A stretch of DNA of 64,000 bases. Source: Denitratisoma oestradiolicum. GTDB lineage: Bacteria > Pseudomonadota > Gammaproteobacteria > Burkholderiales > Rhodocyclaceae. Each line of letters opens with the position of its first letter. Position 1 is the stretch's first letter. The translations under genes were made by a program, and so were the position numbers. The notes beneath the pieces were generated by a model, which had not been told where the DNA came from, ran no database searches, and saw only the letters and a list, made by a program, of their open reading frames with translations. This document shows, piece by piece, positions 57,571 to 64,000 of this stretch. The stretch covers positions 682,001 to 746,000 of the forward strand of contig NZ_LR778301.1 in the NCBI RefSeq assembly GCF_902813185.1, in the 5' to 3' direction.

Positions 57571-58167
57571 ATGTTTCATCCAGCCAGCCTGCTTCTCGCA
57601 TGGGGAGCAGGAGTCTTCGCCCTGCAACAACTCGATCTGCGCGGCATCGCCGGAATGGCGGCCCTGGCGCTGGTTGCTGCTGTCTGGGTCAATGCCGGGA
57701 TGCTGCTCATCATGGTACGGCGTGTGCGCTGGTTATTGGCCTCCGTGGTGATTCTGTTCCTCTGGATGACGCCGGGCGTGTTCGTGTCCGGTGTCTTGGG
57801 AAAGCTTGGCATTACGGTTGAAGGGGCATGGGCTGCCCTCGAACATCTGCTGCGCCTGCTGGCAATCATCGCTCTGCTGGCCCTGTTGCTGGCCCGTCTC
57901 TCCGCTGACAGCATCGTGGCCGGCCTCTACACCCTGCTTGCGCCCTGGGTGCCGTTCGGGCTGGAACGCCGTTCCTTGGCGGTACGGCTGATGCTGACCC
58001 TGGAGTATGTGGCCGAGGAGGGTCATCGGGGATGGCGGGAACTGTTTCTGGCGAACAAGACGGAGGAGAGTGGCTGTGTACGTCTGCCGCGCTCTGCCTG
58101 GAGGCTGGGTGATGGACTGTTTTTGGGGGTAGTGATATTGCTGGTGCTCTCCCTGGGGTGGCCATGA
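57571..58167 (+). CDS. CbiQ/ECF transporter T-component-like membrane protein
   Basis: A 198-residue protein with about five membrane helices. The mid-region MVRRVRWLLASVVILFLWMTPGV followed by LERRSLAVRLMLTLEYVAEE resembles the coupling region of CbiQ-type ECF T components, but the canonical second Ala-Arg-Gly coupling motif is not clear. No ATPase or S component adjoins it. It sits between fimV and truA and overlaps truA by ATGA. The transporter role is tentative. Confidence 0.6.
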   Translation: MFHPASLLLAWGAGVFALQQLDLRGIAGMAALALVAAVWVNAGMLLIMVRRVRWLLASVVILFLWMTPGVFVSGVLGKLGITVEGAWAALEHLLRLLAIIALLALLLARLSADSIVAGLYTLLAPWVPFGLERRSLAVRLMLTLEYVAEEGHRGWRELFLANKTEESGCVRLPRSAWRLGDGLFLGVVILLVLSLGWP

Positions 58168-58958
58168 GGTTCGCGATCTGTGTCGAGTATGATGGGGCAG
58201 CCTTCCATGGCTGGCAGTCGCAGCCCCATGGCCAGACCGTGCAGGACCATTTGCAGCGGGCACTGGGTGCCATTGCCTGCGCTCCTGTCGCGGCCCATGC
58301 TGCCGGTCGTACCGATGCCGGCGTCCATGCCCTGGCCCAGGTGGTGCATTTCGATGTGGAGGTGGACCGCCCCCTCCAGGCCTGGGTGCGCGGGGTCAAT
58401 GCTCACCTGCCCGCCGCCATCGCGGTGCGTTGGGCCCAGCCGGTGGCCCAGGACTTCCATGCCCGTTTTTCTGCCCAAGGCAGAAGTTACTGCTACCTGT
58501 TGCACAACCATCCGGTGCGGCCGGCGCTACAGCATGGGCGGGCCGGCTGGTATCACCGGCCCCTGGATGCCCAGGCCATGGACGAAGGCGCGGCATGCCT
58601 GTTGGGGGAGCATGACTTCAGTTCATTCCGTGCCGCGGAATGTCAGGCCCGCTCGCCGGTCAAGACCCTGCACCGGGCACAGGTGCGCCGTCATGGAGAG
58701 TATTTGCTGTTTGACTTCTCCGCCAGCGGCTTTCTCCATCACATGGTTCGCAATATCGTCGGTGCCCTGCTCTGGGTGGGGTATGCCAAGGAGTCTCCGG
58801 CCTGGATCGGAGAATTGTTGGCGTTGCGGGACCGGACCCGGGCCGCACCCACCTTCATGCCCGATGGGCTTTACTTCACCGGAGTGGACTACGGGCCTGG
58901 CTGGAGCCTGCCCAACGAGGGGCGTATCATCGCTCCCCTGCCATTCTTCCATGCCTGA
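58164..58958 (+). CDS. truA: tRNA pseudouridine(38-40) synthase
   Basis: A 264-residue enzyme modifying the anticodon arm of many tRNAs. The catalytic Asp51 lies in AAGRTDAGVHA; ICVEYDGAAFHGWQ and HHMVRNIVGALLWVG are TruA signatures. ATG 58164 overlaps the previous stop; a GTG six bases earlier is in frame. The fimV-truA-trpF order is conserved in gamma- and betaproteobacteria. Confidence 0.96.
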   Translation: MRFAICVEYDGAAFHGWQSQPHGQTVQDHLQRALGAIACAPVAAHAAGRTDAGVHALAQVVHFDVEVDRPLQAWVRGVNAHLPAAIAVRWAQPVAQDFHARFSAQGRSYCYLLHNHPVRPALQHGRAGWYHRPLDAQAMDEGAACLLGEHDFSSFRAAECQARSPVKTLHRAQVRRHGEYLLFDFSASGFLHHMVRNIVGALLWVGYAKESPAWIGELLALRDRTRAAPTFMPDGLYFTGVDYGPGWSLPNEGRIIAPLPFFHA

Positions 58959-58960
58959 TT

Positions 58961-59584
58961 GTGCCGAGAACCCGAATCAAAATTTGTGGCCTGACGCGGG
59001 CCGAGGATATGGATGCCGCGCTGGCGGCCGGTGCCGATGCGGTCGGCCTGGTATTCTATTCGCCCAGTCCGCGGGCGGTGACGTCGGACCTGGCCCGCTC
59101 CCTGGTCCAGCGGATTCCCCCCTTTGTCACCCGTGTGGGACTTTTCGTTAATGAAACCCCTCTGCGGATTAATGCGATTTTGGATGAAGTTGAGCTGGAT
59201 TTGCTGCAATTTCACGGGGATGAGACCGATGCCTACTGCCGTCAGTTCGGCCGCCCCTTCATCAAGGCAGCACGGGTAAGGCCGGAACTCGATCTGGTAG
59301 AATTCGCCCGGTCGTTTCCCGCCGCCCGGGCCTTGTTGCTCGATGCCTACGTAGAAGGCTATGGCGGGGGAGGCAAAACTTTCGACTGGACGCTGATTCC
59401 CCCCGGACTGCCTCTGCCCCTGATTCTTTCGGGTGGTTTGCAGCCTGAGAATGTCGCCGATGCGGTTCGTGGCCTGAGGCCCTGGGCCGTGGATGTGAGC
59501 AGTGGCGTCGAGTCGGCCAAAGGCATCAAAGATGCCGCCAGGATCGCAGCCTTCGTGGCTGCCGTGAAAGATGCAGATGCCTGA
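58961..59584 (+). CDS. trpF: Phosphoribosylanthranilate isomerase
   Basis: A 207-residue TIM barrel of tryptophan synthesis. [16 protein letters not shown] carries the catalytic Cys; DLLQFHGDE and [14 protein letters not shown] carry the catalytic Asp and phosphate site. GTG start two bases after truA. It overlaps trpB by 8 bases. Confidence 0.97.
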   Translation: MPRTRIKICGLTRAEDMDAALAAGADAVGLVFYSPSPRAVTSDLARSLVQRIPPFVTRVGLFVNETPLRINAILDEVELDLLQFHGDETDAYCRQFGRPFIKAARVRPELDLVEFARSFPAARALLLDAYVEGYGGGGKTFDWTLIPPGLPLPLILSGGLQPENVADAVRGLRPWAVDVSSGVESAKGIKDAARIAAFVAAVKDADA

Positions 59585-60782
59585 AAAATCGTACCAACTC
59601 CCCGATGATCGCGGTCATTTTGGTCCTTACGGGGGCGTTTTTGTCGCCGAGACCCTGATCCCCGCTCTGGCCGAGCTGCGTAGTGCCTATGCTGCGGCCC
59701 AAGCCGACCCGGACTTCCATGCCGAGTTCGAGTACGAACTCAAGCATTACGTCGGTCGTCCCAGTCCGATCTACCACGCCAGGCGCTGGTCGGAATTGCT
59801 CGGGGGAGCGCAGATTTACCTCAAGCGGGAAGACCTCAACCACACTGGCGCCCACAAGGTGAATAACTGTATCGGTCAGGCCATGTTGGCCCGGCGCATG
59901 GGCAAACCCCGGGTCATCGCCGAGACCGGCGCCGGCCAGCATGGCGTGGCCACCGCTACGGTAGCGGCGCGCTATGGCATGGAGTGCGTGGTCTATATGG
60001 GCAGCGAGGATGTCCGGCGCCAGGCCGCCAACGTCTATCGCATGAAGCTGCTGGGGGCCACGGTGGTGCCGGTGGAATCCGGCTCCAAGACCCTGAAGGA
60101 CGCCCTTAACGAGGCCATGCGCGATTGGGTGACCAATGTGGCCAATACTTTCTACATCATCGGCACCGTGGCGGGCCCCCATCCCTACCCGATGATGGTG
60201 CGGGATTTCCAGGCGGTGATCGGCGACGAGTGCAAGGTCCAGATGCCTGATCTGACCGGTCGCCAACCCGATGCGGTGATTGCCTGCGTGGGTGGCGGTT
60301 CCAACGCGATGGGGATTTTCTATCCTTACATCTCGGTAGATGGCGTGCGCCTGATCGGGGTCGAGGCCTCTGGCCTGGGGCTGGAGAGCGGCAAGCATTC
60401 GGCCTCCTTGACCGCTGGTCGTCCCGGGGTGCTCCACGGCAATCGCACCTATCTGTTGCAGGACGCCAACGGCCAGATCACCGAGACCCATTCGGTTTCC
60501 GCCGGTCTCGATTATCCGGGGGTCGGCCCCGAGCATGCCTGGCTCAAGGACAGCGGCCGGGCCGAATATGTGACCATCACCGACGACGAGGCCCTGGCGG
60601 CCTTTCACGATCTGTGCCGGTTCGAGGGCATCATCCCGGCCCTGGAGTCCTCCCATGCCCTGGCCTACGCGGCCAAGTTGGCGCCGACCCTGCCCAGGGA
60701 CAAGGTGCTGCTGGTCAATCTTTCCGGTCGCGGTGACAAGGACATGCATACCGTCGCCGAAAAATCCGGTATCCAGTTCTGA
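59577..60782 (+). CDS. trpB: Tryptophan synthase beta chain
   Basis: A 401-residue PLP enzyme condensing indole and serine. The Schiff-base Lys94 is in [23 protein letters not shown] and [10 protein letters not shown] bind substrate and phosphate. ATG 59577 is favoured by spacing; ATG 59571 would add two residues. Unusually, 110 bases separate it from trpA instead of the usual overlap. Confidence 0.97.
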   Translation: MPEKSYQLPDDRGHFGPYGGVFVAETLIPALAELRSAYAAAQADPDFHAEFEYELKHYVGRPSPIYHARRWSELLGGAQIYLKREDLNHTGAHKVNNCIGQAMLARRMGKPRVIAETGAGQHGVATATVAARYGMECVVYMGSEDVRRQAANVYRMKLLGATVVPVESGSKTLKDALNEAMRDWVTNVANTFYIIGTVAGPHPYPMMVRDFQAVIGDECKVQMPDLTGRQPDAVIACVGGGSNAMGIFYPYISVDGVRLIGVEASGLGLESGKHSASLTAGRPGVLHGNRTYLLQDANGQITETHSVSAGLDYPGVGPEHAWLKDSGRAEYVTITDDEALAAFHDLCRFEGIIPALESSHALAYAAKLAPTLPRDKVLLVNLSGRGDKDMHTVAEKSGIQF

Positions 60783-60846
60783 AATGAAAAAACTCCAACG
60801 CTCTCTTCGTTCGCTGTTCCCCGAGGGGGTGTCGGCCTCCTTTGTC

Positions 60847-60884
60847 CCACAGGGATTTCCTGCGGTCAGGGCGGCCCGGCGGGA
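60847..60884 (+). repeat. Dispersed repeat B, copy 2
   Basis: 37 of 38 bases identical to 5069-5106. It lies in the 110-base gap between trpB and trpA and its right end merges into the trpA ribosome binding site. Confidence 0.85.
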
Positions 60885-60886
60885 GG
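60881..60886 (+). promoter_or_regulatory. Shine-Dalgarno site of trpA within the repeat
   Basis: GGGAGG, six bases before the trpA ATG. Its first bases are the last bases of repeat B copy 2, so the repeat appears to supply the translation start signal. It decides the start at 60893 over the open frame from 60842. Confidence 0.8.
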
Positions 60887-60892
60887 CCTGAT

Positions 60893-61705
60893 ATGTCCCG
60901 AATCCAAGCCACTTTCGAACGTCTGCGCGGCCAAGGCCGCAAGGCCTTGATTCCTTTCATTACCGCTGGCTTCCCCGAGCCTGGGCAGACCTTGCCCCTG
61001 ATGCAGGCCCTGGTGACTGGAGGGGCCGACATCATCGAACTGGGGGTGCCCTTTTCCGACCCCATGGCGGATGGTCCCACCATCCAGCGTGCTTCCGAGG
61101 CGGCCCTGTCCTACGGTGTTTCCCTGCGCATCGTGCTGGGCATGGTGCGGGAGTTCCGCAAGAGTAACGGGGAGACTCCGGTGGTATTGATGGGCTATGC
61201 CAATCCCATCGAAGCCTACGGGAGCGAGTCCTTTGCCCGGGATGCCAAGGAAGCCGGTGTCGATGGGGTGCTGGTGGTGGACTACCCACCGGAGGAGTGC
61301 GGCGATTTCACCCGGCAACTGAAGGCCGAGGGGCTGGACCCTATCTTCCTTCTGGCTCCTACCTCCACCGAAGCCCGTTGTGCCGAAGTGGCCGTGGCGG
61401 GTAGCGGCTATATCTATTACGTCTCCCTCAAGGGGGTTACTGGCTCGGGTAGCCTGGACCTGGATGCCGTGGCCCGGCGCATTCCTGAAATCCGCGAGCG
61501 GGTGGGCATGCCCGTTGGCGTGGGATTTGGCATTCGGGACGGTGCCAGTGCGGCGCGAATCGCCGAAGTGGCCGACGCGGTGGTGATCGGCAGTCGCATC
61601 ATTGAGGAAATTGAACATTCTCCCCGCGACGAGGCGGCCCGCCGCGTCACGGCTTTTCTGCAAGGCATCCGGAATGCCATGGACAAGAAGGGAGCAACAC
61701 CATGA
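60893..61705 (+). CDS. trpA: Tryptophan synthase alpha chain
   Basis: A 270-residue TIM barrel that releases indole from indole-glycerol phosphate and channels it to TrpB. Catalytic Glu49 and Asp60 are in [31 protein letters not shown] and [11 protein letters not shown] are further blocks. ATGA overlap with accD. Confidence 0.97.
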   Translation: MSRIQATFERLRGQGRKALIPFITAGFPEPGQTLPLMQALVTGGADIIELGVPFSDPMADGPTIQRASEAALSYGVSLRIVLGMVREFRKSNGETPVVLMGYANPIEAYGSESFARDAKEAGVDGVLVVDYPPEECGDFTRQLKAEGLDPIFLLAPTSTEARCAEVAVAGSGYIYYVSLKGVTGSGSLDLDAVARRIPEIRERVGMPVGVGFGIRDGASAARIAEVADAVVIGSRIIEEIEHSPRDEAARRVTAFLQGIRNAMDKKGATP

Positions 61706-62568
61706 GCTGGCTTCAGAAACTGCTGCCCCCCAAAATCAAGCGCAATACCGAGAGTTCCCGCAAGCCCATCCCGGAAGGCCTGTGGTGCAAATGCCCGGCC
61801 TGTGAGGCGGTGCTCTACAGTACCGATCTTGAGGACAACCAGAGCGTTTGCCCCAAGTGTGGCTTTCATCACCGACTGCGGGCGCGAGCTCGACTGGACC
61901 AGTTGCTGGACACGGAGGGGCGTTTCGAGATTGGCAGCGAAGTATTGCCGGTGGACTCCCTCAAGTTCAAGGACAGCAAGCGCTACCCTGACAGACTGGT
62001 CGCTGCGGTGGAGGATACCGGGGAGTCCGATTCCATGGTGGTGATGCAAGGTTCCATCAAGAGCCTGCCGGTGGTGGTGGCCTGCTTCGAGTTTGAATTC
62101 CTCGGCGGCTCGATGGGCTCGGTGCTGGGAGAGCGCTTCGTCCGTGGTGTCAAGGCGGCCATTGAACAGCAGGCAGCTTTCATCTGTATTACCGCTTCAG
62201 GAGGTGCCCGCATGCAGGAGGGGCTGTTCTCCCTGATGCAGATGGCCAAGACCACGGCGGCGGTGACCCAGTTGGCCCATTACCAACTGCCCTTCATTAC
62301 CGTACTGACCGATCCCACCATGGGGGGCGTTTCCGCCTCCTTTGCCTTCATGGGGGATGTGGTGATCGCCGAGCCGGGCGCCCTGATCGGTTTTGCCGGC
62401 CCCCGGGTGATCGAGCAGACCGTGCGACAGGTGCTGCCTGAAGGTTTTCAACGGGCCGAATTCCTGCTCGAAAAAGGCGCCCTCGACATGATCGTGGATC
62501 GTCGCGAACTGCGGGATCGCCTGGTCTCACTGATCAGCCTGCTGCAACGCCAGCCCGCCGCTGCCTGA
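61702..62568 (+). CDS. accD: Acetyl-CoA carboxylase carboxyltransferase beta subunit
   Basis: A 288-residue subunit transferring carboxyl from biotin to acetyl-CoA. Zinc ribbon ligands Cys31, Cys34, Cys50 and Cys53 near the N-terminus; then the crotonase-like core with FMGGSMGS-type [16 protein letters not shown] and [10 protein letters not shown]. It overlaps trpA and folC by ATGA/TGATG, so it is in one transcription unit with them. Confidence 0.97.
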   Translation: MSWLQKLLPPKIKRNTESSRKPIPEGLWCKCPACEAVLYSTDLEDNQSVCPKCGFHHRLRARARLDQLLDTEGRFEIGSEVLPVDSLKFKDSKRYPDRLVAAVEDTGESDSMVVMQGSIKSLPVVVACFEFEFLGGSMGSVLGERFVRGVKAAIEQQAAFICITASGGARMQEGLFSLMQMAKTTAAVTQLAHYQLPFITVLTDPTMGGVSASFAFMGDVVIAEPGALIGFAGPRVIEQTVRQVLPEGFQRAEFLLEKGALDMIVDRRELRDRLVSLISLLQRQPAAA

Positions 62569-63836
62569 TGCTCCGGACGCTGGAGGACTGGCTGACCCAC
62601 ATCGAGTGTCAGCACGGTCAGACCATCGCCCTGGGCCTGGATCGGGTACGGAGGGTCAAGGAGACACTGGGCCAGACGCCGATCTGTCCGGTGATCCTGG
62701 TTGGGGGCACCAACGGCAAGGGATCCACCTGCGCCATGCTGGAGCGCATCCTGCTCTGTGCCGGCTATCGTGTGGGACTCTATACCTCCCCCCATTTGCT
62801 GCGTTACAACGAGCGAGTGCGGGTGAATGGCCGGTCGGTGGTGGACGAGTCCTTGTGCGAGGCTTTCATCAAGGTGGAGGCTGCACGGGGTGAGACGCCC
62901 CTGACCTATTTTGAGTTTGGCACTCTGGCGGCCTGGGAAGTATTTTCCACCGCGGATGTGGAGGTGGTGATCCTGGAGGTAGGTCTGGGTGGGCGACTCG
63001 ATGCGGTCAATATCTACGAGCCGGATTGCGCCATCGTGACCACAGTCGATCTGGATCATATGGATTATTTGGGACCGACTCGGGAGCATATCGGTTTCGA
63101 GAAAGCCGGCATCTTCCGACCGGGTAAGGTTGCCATCTGCGGCGATACCCCGCCGCCCCAGACCCTTCTGGATCACTCTGCCGCCCTGGGGGTGGATCTG
63201 CAATTGATCGGGCGGGATTTCGGTTATCAGCGACTGGAGCAGCAGTGGCAATACTGGGGGCGGGCCGGCAAGCGTAGCGGCCTGGCCTACCCGGCCTTGC
63301 GGGGGGGGCGTCAGTTAAGCAACGCCAGCGTAGCCTTGGCCGGTCTTGATGCCCTGCATGAACTCCTGCCGGTGGCGATGCAGGATATCCGGCGTGGATT
63401 GGCCGAAGTGGAGCTGACGGGGCGTTTCCAGGTCTTGCCGGGGCGTCCCACCATCGTGCTGGACGTGGCCCACAATCCCCAGGCCGCCCGGGTGCTGGCG
63501 GAAAATCTTGGCGATATGGCCTTCCATCCAGAGACCTGGGGTGTCTTCGGCATGCTGCGGGATAAGGACATTTCCGGGGTGATCGGGCCCCTGAGGGGAC
63601 GGATCACCCGCTGGTTGCCGTGCAGTCTTGACGGTCCCCGAGCGGCAACGGCCGAAGGCGTCGCCCATGCCTTGCTGGCTATGGGTGTCCAAGGGCCCCT
63701 GCCGACTTTTCCCAGCACTGCCGCAGCCCTTACCTATGCACAAGAGCACGCGGGTGAAGGTGATAGAATTGTAGCCTTCGGTTCCTTCCTTACGGTAGCC
63801 GACGCGCTGCGCGCCCTCCAACGCGACGCCCTGTAG
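62568..63836 (+). CDS. folC: Folylpolyglutamate/dihydrofolate synthase
   Basis: A 422-residue Mur-ligase-like enzyme with two activities in folate synthesis. The P-loop GGTNGKGST is at 46-54; YTSPHLLRYNERVRVNG, LEVGLGGRLDAVN and LDVAHNPQAARVL are FolC signatures. Translation is coupled to accD by TGATG. Confidence 0.96.
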   Translation: MLRTLEDWLTHIECQHGQTIALGLDRVRRVKETLGQTPICPVILVGGTNGKGSTCAMLERILLCAGYRVGLYTSPHLLRYNERVRVNGRSVVDESLCEAFIKVEAARGETPLTYFEFGTLAAWEVFSTADVEVVILEVGLGGRLDAVNIYEPDCAIVTTVDLDHMDYLGPTREHIGFEKAGIFRPGKVAICGDTPPPQTLLDHSAALGVDLQLIGRDFGYQRLEQQWQYWGRAGKRSGLAYPALRGGRQLSNASVALAGLDALHELLPVAMQDIRRGLAEVELTGRFQVLPGRPTIVLDVAHNPQAARVLAENLGDMAFHPETWGVFGMLRDKDISGVIGPLRGRITRWLPCSLDGPRAATAEGVAHALLAMGVQGPLPTFPSTAAALTYAQEHAGEGDRIVAFGSFLTVADALRALQRDAL

Positions 63837-63838
63837 CC

Positions 63839-64000
63839 ATGGCCAACAACGACGCGTCTTCCGACGCCAACATTGATATCAAGAAACGTGCCCGGCGCCG
63901 CCTGGTGGGGGCTTCTGCCCTTGCCTTGCTGGGCGTGGTGGTGCTTTCCGTGACCATGGAACATAGCCCCAGTCCTCGCCAGGGTGGCAGGGATGGACCG
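63839..64000 (+). CDS. N-terminal part of a SPOR-domain (DedD-like) protein
   Basis: The first 54 codons of a gene cut by the window edge. A short charged cytoplasmic stretch (SSDANIDIKKRARRR) is followed by one membrane helix (LVGASALALLGVVVLSVTM) and a periplasmic part beginning. This fits DedD-like division proteins, which follow folC in many proteobacteria; the SPOR domain itself would be beyond the window, so the call rests on context and topology. Confidence 0.75.
   Translation, partial: MANNDASSDANIDIKKRARRRLVGASALALLGVVVLSVTMEHSPSPRQGGRDGP

Overview
The window is a gene-dense, high-GC stretch of bacterial chromosome. Several neighbourhoods point to a betaproteobacterium, most likely near the Rhodocyclales/Sterolibacteriaceae: an mla-yadGH-ibaG-murA-hisG-hisD block; leuC-entericidin-leuD-leuB-asd-fimV-truA-trpF-trpB-trpA-accD-folC-SPOR; sulfite reduction by CysI plus DUF934 plus an iron-sulfur APS reductase; and rho-trxA. 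This placement is an inference from gene order and protein character, because no rRNA or other decisive marker is present.

Layout. 1-4.3 kb: the tail of an AtaL-like SRPBCC protein, a glycine-zipper envelope protein, RsuA and a large TonB-dependent receptor closed by a strong terminator. 4.3-9.1 kb: a palindromic intergenic repeat, the fluoride channel CrcB, and a minus-strand sulfur-assimilation operon (TauE/SafE permease, CysI, DUF934, CysH). 9.2-13.5 kb: DbpA with a coupled winged-helix-like protein, an Atm1-type ABC exporter and a YciA thioesterase. 13.6-22.4 kb: the phospholipid-transport set mlaF-E-D-A-C-B, an ABC-2 exporter pair, ibaG, murA, hisG and hisD. 22.5-26.3 kb: a PAS histidine kinase, a LuxR-type response regulator and a GGDEF diguanylate cyclase, with copies of one dispersed repeat on both sides of the regulator/cyclase pair. 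26.5-29.8 kb: rfbBACD (dTDP-L-rhamnose). 29.8-34.5 kb: tRNA-Thr(UGU), argD-argF-argG, a DUF2788 protein, ppnP and yajQ. 34.5-42.4 kb: a class I amidotransferase, a CoA-type Nudix hydrolase, a CobD/CbiB-like membrane protein, a BktB-like thiolase, RsgA, an M48 protease, Orn and an ArnT-like glycosyltransferase. 42.5-50 kb: rpmE, rho, trxA, fdxA, a CBS protein, an acyl-CoA ligase, aroC, a YdcH-family protein and an MFS permease. 50-64 kb: leuC, two tandem entericidin-like lipoprotein genes, leuD, leuB, asd, fimV, a CbiQ-like protein, truA, trpFBA, accD, folC and the start of a SPOR-domain protein.

Functionally this is mostly core metabolism (Arg, His, Leu, Trp, aromatic and sulfur assimilation) with envelope maintenance (Mla, MurA, rhamnose, lipoproteins, FimV) and a c-di-GMP regulatory cassette. 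No prophage, integrase, transposase, CRISPR array, toxin-antitoxin pair or recognisable defence island was seen. The least explained features are two families of dispersed intergenic repeats, one of which supplies the ribosome binding site of trpA; the regulatory cassette in the place where hisC would normally follow hisD; the tandem entericidins; and an orphan ECF-T-like membrane protein. I did not find a convincing wholly new system.
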